Shown one piece after another: positions 13,140 to 26,479 of a stretch of DNA of 64,000 nucleotides. The first letter of the stretch is position 1. The number at the start of each line of letters is the position of its first letter. Source of the stretch: Rhyzopertha dominica (Eukaryota > Arthropoda > Insecta > Coleoptera > Bostrichidae); contig QCXZ01000086.1 in assembly GCA_025024175.1 (NCBI GenBank), positions 1,240,001 through 1,304,000 on the forward strand. The letters run 5' to 3'. The notes under the pieces are model-generated. The model saw only the letters and a list, made by a program, of their open reading frames with translations, was not told where the DNA came from and did not search any database. Position numbers and translations under genes: made by a program.

Positions 13140-14900
13140 CTTGAATAATTGGATATCCATCCACGGGAAATGTCCTTTTACCCTAATGCATTTTCCCAGG
13201 ACATTTCTTTATTGGGATACACGAAGTACATTTTCCTTCCGATGTATTACACAGGAACGACAGGATGTATCCTTTCTGGAAAAAAAAAAGCAAAAAGGTT
13301 GCCATTCTGCAAAGGAAAATGTATTGTAATTATTAAGAAAAATGTAGATATAATTAAGTTTAAGTGCCTTTGATTTTAATACCTTTCTGTCCCAAAGCAT
13401 TTGTATGGAGTACATCTCTTTTCCTACGTATTACATAGATGAATTTTGCTCAGACGCCGACGGTGTTACCTGAAAAAAAAGAAAATATTATAATTATTAA
13501 ATAAAAAGATATAATTTATTTTAATACCTTTTCTTCACAAAGCTTTTTTCTATTTGTATATACGAAATACATTTCTTCTCCGACGTATTACACAGGCGAA
13601 TGTTAACCAAAAAGTATCTTCCTTTCTACAAAAAAAATTATCATCTTCCGAACAATCTGTGCCATGAATTTACCGTGTTGCCGTTTTGCTAACTTCCTCG
13701 CGGTGATATGCCGGTCTTACCTGTAAAGAAAGATGAAGATATGGTTGTGAAGCCGGCTTAAGCAGTGCATTTCCCTTCCGGCGTATTACACACTAGAATT
13801 TTCTCATAATACAACAAGATCCATTGCCCTAAAAAACAAACGCGATGTTATGATGGCACCTGTAAAGGACGAAAATACATTGTTATTATTTAAGTAAAAA
13901 TACAGTTTTATATTACCTTAATTTTAATGTCCTTTTGTCCTTAGACGTCTCTTTATTTGGATATCTGGAGTGCATTCCACTTCTGAACACAGACCTGTAA
14001 AAACCTGTAAAAAACCTGTAAAGAAACAAGAATGTAATATTTAAGCATAAGATACGATTGTGTGTAAGTTAATTTTCTCTTGCCTTAATCCCCATATTTT
14101 CCAAGGCATTTTTGATTTGCAGGAGTGCATTTCCCTTCCGGCGTAATCCACAGACGATTTCACTGCGTTGCTGATTTGAAGACTTCTCCTCTACGATACG
14201 ACCTGCAAAAAAGAAAACACGTTATAATTATTAAGAAATTCAAATGCCTTTATTTTAATACCTTTGTGTCTCAAGGTATCTGTACGGAGTATAGATCTCT
14301 TTTCCTACGTATTCCATAGACGAATTTTCCTCGGACGCCGACGGTGTTACCTGCAAAAAAAACAATTATTAGGAAAAAGATATAATTTATTGTAATGCCT
14401 TTTTGTCCCAATACATCTTTTGAATTGTGTGTACGGGATACATTCCTATTCCGACGTATAACATTATTAATAATTATTGACACTTTTCTAACTTTGCTAA
14501 CTTCTTCTTGCCGGTCTTACCTGTAAAGAAAGAAATACGTTAAGATTATATAATAAATTAATTTTCCTGCTTAAGTATTACACAGACAAATTTTCACATA
14601 ATGAAGCATAATCTATTGCGCTAGGGAAAACTTTTTTTTTAATGTCTTTAGAACAATCTGCGTCGATTTCACTGCGTTGCTGCTTTCAAAATTCTCCCCC
14701 CCCCTCCGCGAAGAAAAAAACACATAATTGCTAAAAAATGGTGTAGTTGGATATCTGCCTGTGCGAACTTTGAGTCCCTTTAGTTTAATGCATTTCCTAT
14801 GTACTACAAGCCGAATTTTCGCATAATCTCATATAATTTATAGTTTTTTACTTTCTAAACAAAAAAGAAATTGTCACGATTTCACTTCATTGATAACTTT
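13140..14900. repeat. Degenerate array of ~155-200-bp units
   Basis: About ten diverged units recur at 13241, 13428, 13583, 13780, 13980, 14143, 14308, 14455, 14574 and 14800, marked by a CGTATTACACAGG-like block. Many carry a following ACCTGTAAAGAAAG-like block and an ATTTTAATACCTTT-like block. Longer period pairs exist, for example CAGACGCCGACGGTGTTACC near 13452 and (GGACGCC) near 14331. On the minus strand the second block reads as a polypyrimidine tract plus CAG, so units look superficially like small exons. Frames are broken in most units. I do not recognise the family. Confidence 0.75.
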
Positions 14901-15479
14901 GTGTAACTGTGTTTCCGGCTGCGTATACCCGTTTCTTCCATAGCATTTCTTCCTTAATGACTTCTTGCATCTGACTGACTGACTTCGAAAACTGATCCCT
15001 ATTCGTACGTTTGTATTCTATATTTTTTCTCGTTCTTTGTAACAACAAAAATTGCTGGTGCTAATCGGTGTAAAAGCAATATTTGTTTTAATTGTTTTGT
15101 ATTATCTTAGTTGGCTAATGATATTTACCTTATTAATGTATCATTCAGTGTTGTTTGGTCAGAAAAAGCATATCGACTTTAACACTTGTTCAGTTTTTTA
15201 TAAAGTTTGATTAATTTCGGTCAAAATAGCTGGGTTGTAGAAGTTTGACGAATATGCTTCGGAGGGATAATTCAAAATTTAAATTTTTTGGCGCTCAGCA
15301 CCTAGAGTTTGTGCACAGAGTAGCAAATGAGATTTCCAGATTCTTGTATTGTGTCAACAGTTCTAAAGTGGGAGGTCGAACCAAAAGGTATTTTAGCAAT
15401 GAATGGTATGCAAAATGTGACTGAGTATATGATTGCCAACTTCATAAAATAGTTTTAGAGTGTCCTTAAGCAAGAGTGG

Positions 15480-15900
15480 GAAGGGAAGCCCCTAATGAGT
15501 TCGCATCTCCAGCGGATTTGAGTTTTGCTCTCGCGGCCGAGATAGCGCGGGTGGTCCCGCTTAATATTAATGGTGGCGGTATCAAAGGAGGTTCGAACCG
15601 TTTGCTTTAAAATGATTTACTTATTTTTATCGACGCGGCCGTCCGAGCCGAGAATTACCGCCGGCGCGGCGGTAAAAGCCCCGGATAAAATACGCCCTGT
15701 CAATTTTGCAAAGCAGACCGAGTTTACGACTAAATAAAAATATATTACGGTCTGGGGCCGAATGAATGAAACAAATAGATTAGCGGTGTTTCCTGAATTT
15801 CGCACCGGGTCCGCGCGTTTAGCGCCACCCGATACCGCCGGACCGCCCTTAACGTGTTAAGCTAAATGGGCCCGACAAGATCGCTACCAGCAAGTCGAGA
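15480..15900. other. GC-richer island
   Basis: Contains CpG-rich blocks such as CGCGGCCGAGATAGCGCGGG (from about 15531) and CCGCCGGCGCGGCGG around 15659, mixed with homeodomain-type TTAATATTAA. No protein domain is seen. Candidate regulatory or conserved non-coding sequence. Confidence 0.4.
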
Positions 15901-18665
15901 GATAATAGAGACACCCGCATAGATGAATACAATGGAAGGACGCCAAATCCAGGTTTATTAATGATCGTGCTAGACCGAAAAAACCACCAAGTCGCTGATA
16001 AATAACGAAGTATCATCTTTTGTTTAAGAAAGTGCCGTCACGCAGCAGCCAGCTATCAGAAGAGACTGGGAGACTCGAAACATATTCGTGCACAGTGGGC
16101 TGGGATTGGAAATATCTGTGGAAAATACCAAAATCGAATGTTATCATTTAATTCGAAACCCTCGATTTTTTTAACTATCGTGCGCTTAGAATAAAGAACA
16201 ACAGAACAATAGGCATATACGCGATTATATTTCAGACACATACACAAATTCCGCTTTCTAGTTGCTCCTAAAAGGCAGTCCTGGATGCCAAATCCACAAT
16301 CGGTGTACCCTCTCTGTCAGAAAACACCTTGCTGGCCAAAGGCCTCAATTTTGTTATGGCGCCCATTAAAATTCCATTCGATGAAATAATCAGATGTATA
16401 CAATCAATCAAATGGGCTAACTTCAAAGTGAATTGTAACTCTTACGCATCCGTATGGCCAACAACAGGTGTAATAGCAGTGAGATACAATTCACAATAAA
16501 TCGTCATCTTTACCACACTAATTCTCGAACCCCCCCAAATTATAGATAGATTGTTTGACTATGTATATGTTGTCTATGTTCAAGGTGTCACCGACAGAGC
16601 CTGAAACTGTATTTTCATATTTTTTTTAAATGGTGAATCAGGCCCATTTGAGGGACAAGTACTGAAAGTGAACTCGACGTGAATTATTTGATAAGATAAA
16701 GCCTAATAAAGCTTGCACGATCAAAGCGATATCATGAAGAAGAAAAGTATATGGAAAAACGATTTCTTAAAAAAATGAACCTTGGTTGAGTACTTCCACC
16801 ATAATAAAAAAGTACGTTAGTAATATTATTCGACCAATATATTATTGCAATCTGTTTTTTTTACAATAAAATGGTAAAAATACTAAACAAGTATAAATAA
16901 CAAATCAACTAATAAAGTAAACTACGTAACAATTACAAAGCGATGTCAGCATTCAAGATTCTAAGCAATCAAGAAGTAAGAGATATATGGTTGTATTTAT
17001 GTTATAGACGAAGTATTCCTATTTAAATTTCTCATTAAAAAATGTGAATACTTTGTGATAATATTTAAGGAGTTCTCGCTTTTGCAAACTGCAGTTATGA
17101 CATATTTGAAAACAGCTCAATGAATCCACATTGCATCTTGTAAAGTAGTAGTTTTACCCAACAAAACCACCTATATATACAGGCAATTTTTAAAAAAATA
17201 GATCCTGGTGCACCTCTTATAAAGGAGTAATTTTAATAATGAGACCGCCTGTAAACGTAACTTGCCAGACTAGTGGACGAAAATAATCAGATTAAGAGGA
17301 AACCAGCATGAAAAACTTGCCGACCACATTACAGCAATTAGAAGCGATTTTTCAGCTGTTACCTTTTCATTTGCCGTTCCACACCGCATATTCAGATCTG
17401 GCAAACCCAAGTCATTGTTAACTCAGATAGGATTACATTTTCTATTTTCAGTTATGGCATGGCACCGATGGCCATGAAAGCAATAAGTTGCTAACATACA
17501 AACACTTATTGTGTTCCAAATGCAGTTTTTAGGGCATCAAAAGGCCAGACCCACCCCGCAGCTAACGACACCCAGTTGGCTCCTTCAGGGCGAACTGATG
17601 ATCCCCTCAAGCAAAAACACCTTTGGTTTTGATTGTTCCATGAATAGCCTTTGTTGCAGCTTACGCACTGTATAGAGTAAAAGCGACCGTTCTCCGCCTG
17701 CCTGCGAACATGAGAGGCCAAAGACTAGACTGGGGGCTGCCACGGCACAAATTAGGCAAGTTCGGCACAAAAATGTCTGCAAAAAGTGCAGAAATCATCC
17801 CAAGATAATCTAATGAAGTCGGGAACTGCATTGCTAAACTGTTATCTTAGCTGGAAGACTTCTTACTGGTTTGAGATTAATGTTAAAGGAGACTACATGA
17901 AGTAGAAGAGTCCAAACTAGTAGTTTTAAATAATATTAACGTCATATCTGCTAACTACTACAGAAGCGAAATAAAACACGGAGATTAGATGCGATTATTG
18001 CAAAAGGATTATGATTAGTGTAACATGTTTTTGTTGAATTGCCTTAAATTCAAATGACGCTTTTAAATCTATAATATCCAATTTTCGATATAGTATGTGT
18101 AAATAAAAAATGATTAACGGGTAGGTGTGTGGAGAGAAATACATCCATGAAAAAGCAATTGCAACAAAAAGTAAACAATTGATAACCAAGTTTCAAATTA
18201 CTTTATAACACTAAATAGCGTTGATTTATTTTTTTGAAACAAAATTCAGAACCTTACAATCCTGAAAACCAAAGATATTTACCAAATCTACTAGCATTTC
18301 ACACTTGAATTTAGTATTTTAAAGGTTGAAGAGGTAAAAGAATCAAGTAACTAGCCATCTTCACTAAACACCCACTACAGTTTCAAAGATTTAAATCTTC
18401 AGATTCTTATTATTCGCGAAACCGCTCTGACCAAGTTTCCCACAATCCAAACACAACTTCCGCACAGACAATTACATTTCTGCGCCGATTATAACAAGCC
18501 TTGAGTTATAAACAATGCGGTGTAATCCTCTTAGAAGTAATCTTGCCCAAAGGCTCACTAAGAACTGCAAAGTATGGTAACTTCGAGCGTAAGTAACTTA
18601 ATGCGTAACTGGAAGGTATAAATTTTTGTACAACTCTGTGCAGTAAGATCAGAAGTGGCGGGCTA
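15900..18665. other. No gene recognised
   Basis: AT-rich DNA between the GC-rich island and the MITE at 18670. Nothing supported beyond chance open frames. Confidence 0.5.
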
Positions 18666-18669
18666 TATA

Positions 18670-19018
18670 CAGGGTGTTTTTATAAAATGCTGCAACCAAT
18701 TCATTTGGTTGAAATATGACGATCTAACCCAACTTATCTGGGTCCAAGGGTAGATAATATAGGAGAGTGTCCATTAAGGAAGTAAGTGACCTGCCGCTGG
18801 TTTACAAAAAGGCATGTATATAAAGTAGAACGGGTAGGTGGGTAGGCAAGTAATATGTTTATATAATTAGCATGTGTCATTTTACTTTTTTGCAGTTGCA
18901 AGTTTAAAAACGAAACCCATTTGATGATGAACCGTTCAGGTTTCAGGCAAATTGAAAATCATCCACTTTTGGACCGAGCCATGTTTTGCTTCAAGGATGT
19001 GTTTTAGAGACACCCTGT
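18670..19018. mobile_element. Probable MITE with CAGGGTGT ends, 349 bp
   Basis: The left end reads CAGGGTGTTTTTATAAA and the right end, reverse-complemented, CAGGGTGTCTCTAAA. The shared terminal block is short. Both sides are flanked by TATA, which fits TA duplication. The interior is non-coding. Its terminal bases resemble the element at 9097, but the interiors differ. Confidence 0.6.
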
Positions 19019-19021
19019 ATA

Positions 19022-20230
19022 TCGCCGCGTGTATAAGGTCGAGCGATAATATCCACAGATGTGGATTGAGACAGGATTTTCACTGCAGCAATAACTGCTC
19101 CTAATTAGAGCACGTGTTGAACAATCGTTCCGCAAGCCAGAAATGGGGCATATTCTACGTGAGCATCTGAATATAATTATAAACCGATCAAGGGTTGCTA
19201 TGGACGTGCTGCAGATTGTAATAATGTGGGCCATAACGTGCTCCATGATGGATGGTCGCGGATCCTTGCTAAACAGCTCCATCAAAAAACCGGGGAGGGG
19301 AATTTGCTTGTGCATCGCGAACCCTCACTCTGAACACCTTTCTGCGTCTGTGCTGGTTTATGTGACCATTATCGTTCATTAAGATGAAGCATTAGTGAAA
19401 AGGCTCGACTTTATGTACCACTGTTCGTTTTATTAATTGTAATATCTGTATTTAAAAGTTGAAATATATTNTTCGGGATTAAATTTGTTGAGCGGGAGAT
19501 ACGATTTATGTCGGCAATAAAACGTCAGAATAAAAGTAAGGGGGCTTTCCGGCTGGAAAAGTTACGGTACTGTCCGGTGCTTTTACGTGAAGCCAGCAGA
19601 GTTTGGAATTTGTTGATTGTGCGATGCAGGAATGATTTGATTTCTGTTGTTCGTAACCATGACTTTAAGGACGAGCCAATATATTATGTGCCTGCAATAC
19701 TTTATACTTTATTGTAGCATACCAAATTATTGCTCTTGGTGGACACCCGTAGAAATATATTTCCCGCTAATATGGGCTATGTTTTGAGTAAAAATTATAT
19801 TGTGTAGGGTACCTATTTATACGGGTTGTTCAGCTTTCGAGTGTCACACCGAACTTGCTCCTTTAAAATAAAACTAGTTTGTACTTATACCTGATTTTGT
19901 GTCCATAGTATAAGCAAAAATATGATGATACGTGAACTATACTTATTTGTCTAAAATAATTTCAGTTGGAGCCAAAAAGTAGAGTCGCGAAGTAAGAAGT
20001 TCTTATTTTACACCCTCCTATAAAATTTAATTTTTAGTACTTCAGCAATTTTCATATGAAGGCGACGATGCGCAGCTGTAGTGATTTTTTATCTGTGAAG
20101 GAAAGCAAAAATTGCGTTGTTACGTATTGTTAGATACGTCACCATATTGGCTGTAACTCTTGTACCTTTCGTCCTCGCTCTAATGTAACCCAGGCAAAGA
20201 GGGTGCAGAGTGAGTCGAGGAAAAGAACAT
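19022..20230. other. No gene recognised
   Basis: Overlapping open frames on opposite strands around 19004-19382 are of chance length. One N at 19471. Confidence 0.5.
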
Positions 20231-20780
20231 TAAATCCCCGGGACGGTGTATCTCGAAACAAATAAGAATAACCGGGCCATTTGACGTGGCAACGTACTTG
20301 CCTTAATTACACATATAACTCGACGAAGATGAAATCTGCGAAGCAGTAGACGGCATTAGGCCCCGGGGAGGCGCTAATAAAAAGTGATTAATATATCTAA
20401 TTAACTCGTTGAACTGGTGTGACGTAATTGCGAACTACAACAATTCATTCCGAGTCCGAGAATGAAAACTTTCGCGGTAGAAATAACGGGCCCTCAAATG
20501 GGCGTAATTTAAATAAACCAACCATCAGGGAAGTTTTGTTTGGCAGCCGGGAGGGCCGCGGTGCATCCGCAGTTGATTTTAAGGATTTGCTTCTTATGTC
20601 ATCCGGGCGGTCCGGCCGCTTTTTGTTGGAGGTTTAGCTGTTCGCGCCAAATTGAAATGCGGGTCGAACGAAAACAACGAAAGCAAATTAACCACTCAGC
20701 AGAAGCAACAATTTAACCCTATCGCCCCGATGGAAAAAAAGAAAGATGACGCCCGCGCGTTCTCCACCAAAACGTATACT
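20230..20780. other. GC-richer island
   Basis: CpG-containing blocks (ATTAGGCCCCGGGGAGGCGC near 20354) alternate with TAATTAAC-type AT motifs. A frame at 20428-20637 is open but resembles no known protein. Candidate regulatory sequence. Confidence 0.35.
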
Positions 20781-21659
20781 ACCGCAAAAGCCTTCAAATT
20801 TGGCGTAAATAAAGGTAGGACTTGCATATAAAAAAGTCATTTAAACACATCCTATAAAGAGGACAGTCAATTTTTTTGAAACCGCCAAAGTAGTGTGATC
20901 TGGATCTTTTCTCTCTAGGAAGTAGAATTTAACCACCTTGTTTTGGAAACGAGCAAGAGTGAGGCCTGACACCTTTGATCCAGGTTCAAACCCCATCGGT
21001 ACCTTTTTTTTATTTTACTGGCCTATAATGGACACTCTATGTGACACAAAAAATTACAGATACCTTAAACACAAGACAGACAAAAGTGTTTTGTCACGTA
21101 CAAGAGGCAAAATGATCTAGAAACTCTTGTTGCGTTCGCTTCGTTCTGTTAGTTGTAAAAATTAATTCAACTTTATCAAGGATCATTTACAGAAATTTAT
21201 AGTTTAGTTTTTGCGCGTAAAAAAGCTCCACAATGGAAAGGAAAACATTACTGAAAGATCATAATTTTCAGACAATTCTACTTTGCTTTTAAAAACCTGA
21301 CTCCAACTGTTGTAATTTCTTGTACCAGCTGCATGAGTTATGCATTCGTCTATATTGAAGCAATCAACTTGGTTAGCTATAAACCATAGGAATATATAAA
21401 CATCAGTTGGAGTCAGCAACAACCTATTCACTATTCAAAAGAAAATCTCTTAAATTAAATGTCAGGGCAGAGTTCTATCACATATCCTAGAAGATTTTCA
21501 GCTCGTGTTTTGTCATCAAATAGAACGTTGTAAAATGATAAATAATAAGTGTGAAGAGTGACTAAAATTTCATACATTTTGTCAAATTTAAACCGTCGTT
21601 TCATTAATAAAATAACATGAGTTTGCTGAAACTCCACAAAACCTTGGTAAAATGCGCTT

Positions 21660-22560
21660 AACTATTGTGGAATTGTCCTGAAGCGCGCTAGAAAACGCAT
21701 CGATCACTTAGCGGTCCCCGTATGCGATTAAAACAAGAAAAAACAGTGCGACGACCACTGAAAACAAAAAGATTGGAACCTCCGAGTTTCCCTGCATTAC
21801 AAATCATATTTGTGGAAACATCCGCTGTTTATTTTCAATTCCACAGCGATTTCTGGCACGTTTTCATTTAATACGGTTCCAGCTGGAAATTCTAAAAATC
21901 GCAATTGACCGTGTTAATTTAAAAGTACGGAAACTGACCGTTGCAGCCATCCTGCCAATAACGCGCTTTTATCTTCTCTGCCTGGCAAAAAAGAAATCGT
22001 TTTTCAGGATTCGTTCTCGCCCCGTTTCAATATTTATATGGGGGAGCGCGGGGCCTTTAAAATATACAAAGCGCTAAATGAAATCGATGACTGTATCAGG
22101 ACTCACTTGATCAGGGCCGGTGTGATAAAGGGAACGCTTGCTCCCCACCGGGATTCGAACATACCATAAACATTTATAGAATCGCCCCACTGTTAAATTT
22201 CAGGTACGTCTCATCGAAAATCGCGTCGTTCGACGTCGGCATTTCGTGGAGAAAAGACAGTAATAAATTTCGTATATCTCCAGGATGAGCTATGATATAT
22301 TGTTCAATCGCGCTGATATCCAACACCTGAGGCCGCTCTCTCTCTCCTCTTTTCAACCGAGGGGTCAATCGTTACGAATATCTAGCAAAAATGAAAACGT
22401 GGGAGTTCAATTTGGATTTCACATAACTAGGCGGACAAATGCAGCTTTAATCGTAAGGAAGGCCGTCCCGCAAGCTCGGAGTCGGAGACATAATAAAACA
22501 AAGAGCTGGTCTACTTATTCCGCACTGTCAGTCCCCTATCTTTATTACATCTAGTCCACC
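21660..22560. other. GC-richer island
   Basis: A long moderately GC-rich stretch with short open frames on both strands and no recognised domain. It includes a tRNA B-box-like ACCGGGATTCGAAC at about 22147, without a foldable tRNA around it. Confidence 0.35.
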
Positions 22561-23475
22561 GTAAAAGAAGACGGTTAGCTTTGCCGTCCGGATAAGTTGT
22601 ATTTTACATAGCGACTTAGCATCCCAACTTGTAAGATGGATCGCAAGAGGCGAACGTATAAAATTAAATTCTTCAAAGGGGCGCATCCGAATGTAGCGGC
22701 GTAGATTTCATTTAAAATTATGAGCGTCGATTTTGGACATCTCCACCGCGAGAAGGTTCCAACAATGTTCCACACTTGGGAGTTCTTCAGTCTTCTTCCC
22801 CTCTGCGATGAATTTTCCAGAATGAAACGACGATTTTCGATATCCCATCGGGAGTCGGTCTCAGCAATCTGCCATACTTATGGGTTCTCTGAGGCAGGTT
22901 CTCGCCCGAATGCTCACACTCACACCAATCAAACTGCTTCGTTCTACCCCTAATTTAGTTTAGTAGATATAAGAGTAAAGNTAATAGGTACATTCTTCGC
23001 AATGATGACACTCCTGTGGGTATACGGAAATATCAAGTTGAACAACCAAATTTAGTAATTCATATAGGTACTTAAAAATAAATATCCACAAAAGGGAAGT
23101 CAAAAACCAGCAATGAGAAGAACACTTTCAACGAGTCAATTATATAGGTTATATTTGTATTTTTTTATACATTTAGTACGTACTTTTGAAGTTTGACATT
23201 TGACAAAAAAGGTGTACATTAAATGTGTATGAAAATATATAGAGGTTTTTATAAACTTACTTCAGATACTTGCGGTTATATTGGATATAACTATAACCGC
23301 AAGCTATGATTTTGAAGCTTTATGAATCATTTGGATATTATTTTGGTATAGGTATGTTAAGCAAACACACATTTTATAAATTGACCATGCTTATGTCGAC
23401 GGAAATTTATAAATTGCAGGAAACTGACATAAAGAAAACACAGTAGATGCTAAAGGAATCCAAGAATACAACGAA
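22560..23475. other. No gene recognised
   Basis: Short inverted sequence ACTTGCGGTTATATTGGATA and TATAACTATAACCGCAAGCT at about 23267-23305 forms a hairpin. Otherwise nothing identified. One N at 22981. Confidence 0.5.
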
Positions 23476-23478
23476 TAG

Positions 23479-23778
23479 AACTCTTCGGGCAGTGACGCTT
23501 CATACAACTTCCACTTTAGTGTGTCTCCAGCCAGTTCGTTCAGAAGTAATACTTCTGACGAAAAGAATGAGAACGTGGCCAGTCAAATTTCACTGCAAAA
23601 TATAATTAATGGCGGAGAAATCGGAGACTATAACAGTGATAATTCATCAGATGTAAATTTCATTGATGATGAAGCAGAACAAGGTGAAGAAGATACTCGT
23701 TCAAAAAATAGTAACCAGCTGATTGACACGAGTATGGTTTCAGTAAAAAAAAAACGGAAAAGGGACAAAGCAATTTAG
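23479..23778 (+). other. Open frame with acidic Ser/Asn/Asp-rich composition and basic end
   Basis: A frame open from the stop at 23476 reads NSSGSDASYNFHF, continues through a Ser/Asn/Asp/Glu-rich part (DNSSDVNFIDDEAEQGEEDT) and ends SVKKKRKRDKAI, a nuclear-localisation-like run, before TAG. It has no in-frame ATG at its start. A candidate polyadenylation hexamer AATAAA lies at 23896-23901. It could be the last exon or the decayed tail of a transposon protein. I recognise no domain and no clear splice acceptor. Confidence 0.25.
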
Positions 23779-24329
23779 GTACCTGGATCAACTGAAACAC
23801 AAAACGAAAAAAAAAATTGATCAAGAAATTTTGGAGGGAGTTTTTCTTTCAATTTATGAATTGTTCGCGTTCACTTTTTTAAATATATGCATTCAAATAA
23901 ACATTTTTGTTTTTCCCCAATTTGTGAAATATTAAACTTGAAGTTACTACTTTTTCGGTTGCAAGTTTTAAATTATGTAAGTGTGTAACTGTTAATGGAT
24001 TTTAATTTTGTTGTGGCATATTAACACTTTAACAGTGGCAATATAACAGTCTGAAAAATCTTCAAGTTCAGTTTTTCTAATCTAACTATATTTTTTTGTA
24101 AAGAAGATTCAGTTATGTAGTTAAGTAAAAGTGATTGTTTTTCTTTCTATAACTTAAAAGGTGAGTATCATCATACGGGTGTCATGGAAGAGAAGTGGCA
24201 TTATATTTGTTTATATTATACGTAGCTATACAAATTTTATGGTGGGGTCGAATATCAAAACATAAGTGCTAAAATTTGAAGCAATATCAGATAGGATATT
24301 TTGGATAATGATTAAAAGAGCAAAGACAG

Positions 24330-24520
24330 AAATCTGACTCTGCTGAACGTTTTGGGAGAGATTTTCCAGAAACTGCCTTAGCATGATATAAAAATTGTAC
24401 GAGGTGACTTTAATGCTAAAGTTATATTAGAAAGCAACGAAAACAGTTACCAGAATAAAAATTACAACAAACAATAAATGAGAGGAGACAATGCATCACA
24501 AATATCCATACTTTTTAGTT
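24330..24520 (+). pseudogene. Non-LTR retrotransposon endonuclease scrap
   Basis: The + strand reads LGEIFQKLP, a stop, then HDIKIVRGDFNAKV (Asp codon at 24406-24408), matching the GDFNAKVG core of RTE-like or CFDP2-like endonucleases. MRGDN after another stop resembles the NERGxRL block. Only this part of the domain is recognisable; the upstream glutamate motif and any reverse transcriptase were not found. It is an old fragment with several stops. Confidence 0.65.
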
Positions 24521-24529
24521 TTTTCGCCT

Positions 24530-26478
24530 TCATTTGTACATAGATTTTCTTTTAGTAAATTTAGGTCTTCTACCCCCACATAGATGCAACCACTCGAAGC
24601 TTACGAAGTTATCCCTACACAACGCTAGTAACCAATAAGTACTAAATCTAGCAGGTTTAACTAGAACTCGACAGCCGTAAAACGCTAGAGAGCTCGGAGG
24701 TGCGACTGAAATTTGCACAATCGTATTTATAGCAGCAGTTTATGAAGTGGAACTTAACGAAGTCGGAGAAGGAGCATGAATCAATGGTAACTTACCTAAA
24801 CTGGAAATAACTCCGAGTAACAAAGCTACTTAAAAATTTACCCGCCTTCCGGCAAATTTGCTTTCAAAAGTTGCATTGAGCTTCCGTCATAATTTATGGC
24901 GAGGCTGACATTCTATAAGGGGATTGCAAGCAGATCTCAAGTGTATTTAGAATTACTCGCGCAGTAAAGTTTCTATTGTTTGTTCCCAAACAAACAGTAC
25001 CACCCACTTTATACAAAAGATTTCTTGTTTATCTCGCGAGGCAGATATGATCAGTTGTCACTGATAGACATACAGTACAGTCTGTTTCAGAAATAATTAA
25101 CCATACTACAGCCATCTGCACCTCAATTCTCAATTCTACATTAGTCGAAATGTATTTGATGTCGATAAAATTGTGGGAATTCTTGACGTGATGCTGGGAT
25201 TCCCCTGCTATGGTTTTCAACAGTGTGAATGTTTGGTTAGTGCTCACCTAGCGGCGCTAACAGTATATCACAGAACTGACTGAAGATGCCATGGATTAGG
25301 TGTGGCGAAACGTCTGCTTTACACCAGCGAAAGCCACGGCAAAACAAATTGTAGCATTTTATCTATTTGGAAAGCACATCAAATGATGCTTTAAAATCTA
25401 CATAACGAATGCGCCGAGGAAAGGTCAGTAACAGAAAAAAAAAACTCCGACCCTATCCAGCGAGAATGCGACAAATCCATACATGTCAAGGGTTTTGAAC
25501 CTTATCAAGTGTGTGTTATTCATAGTAGGATGGAGGGTGATTTAATTCACAAATGGACTACGTAGCGTTTGATCTATCAGCGGCCCATTCAGGAAGCTGC
25601 CATTGCCGGCGCGTTTTTTAGCGCTCTTGTTAACGTTGCTACTCGTTTAAATCCCCTTTCGCCGTTTACCTACTTCCTTCATTCGACCTCCCTAATAGTA
25701 GAAAATCAATTTGCTGTATATCCCTAAATCTCTAGCTACGAACTCGTCGGACCAGTGGATATGAAAACGCGGTCATCAAATATATACGAGATGATAGATA
25801 CAGTAAAGAAAAGGAGTATCTGGTAAATTTACTACGTTCCGTGACCTCCCAACTGAAAAGCAGACTATATAAAAGTCACCTATCTGTTTCTGAAGTTGAG
25901 TCCCTTTCCGTATATCCCGATAACAATTCCTTTTCTACACCCGTCGCGCCCTTTTACCTCCTCTACTTCAAAACCAAACCGGATCAGTCCTTTGTATCGA
26001 AAACAAATTATGCAAAGTGGTTTATTTACTGCGAAACCTTGCCGAGAATTCTCTGATAATATCCGAAGAACAGCTTACGTCGTTTTTCTCCTTCTTCTGT
26101 GGGCGTATTGCGCTACGGTGACCGCCGATTGACGATAAAAAGAATGTTTATTCAAACTAGCTGCCAAAGGTCAGGACCTACTTTGACACTCCGCCAACCG
26201 AACCGCAGCTGCCAATACCAATATACTAAATACAGAAAATATCAGATGAAGGTTAAAATTAACTCTGAAATTATCAATGAATATACGAAACAGTGCAAAA
26301 AACTATCCGCTTTTTCGCCTTTCCTTACTTTAAAGTAACCAGTGCACGCAATAATTTTAGAAGCATGGGATTGATAAACGAAATTAAGGCAAAATTGAAG
26401 ATGTCCGCATCAAGTTTTATAAAGTTGAGGCGGCAGTCGCCTTGATCGGAGTAGACGTTTTTTTAAAAGTTCTCCATA
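24530..26478. other. No gene recognised
   Basis: Mixed sequence with overlapping short open frames near 25841-26338, none with a known domain. Confidence 0.5.
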
Positions 26479-26479
26479 A

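Noticed and set aside
15585..15605. GGTTCGAACC resembling a tRNA T loop
   Set aside because: It is a self-complementary decamer in a GC-rich island, without other tRNA parts.
20935..21010. tRNA-like B box (GGTTCAAACCCC) suggesting a tRNA or SINE head
   Set aside because: No matching A box at the right distance and no cloverleaf pairing could be drawn; no second copy was seen in the window.
22140..22165. tRNA B-box-like ACCGGGATTCGAAC on the minus strand
   Set aside because: The bases that should form the T stem do not pair and no acceptor stem is present.
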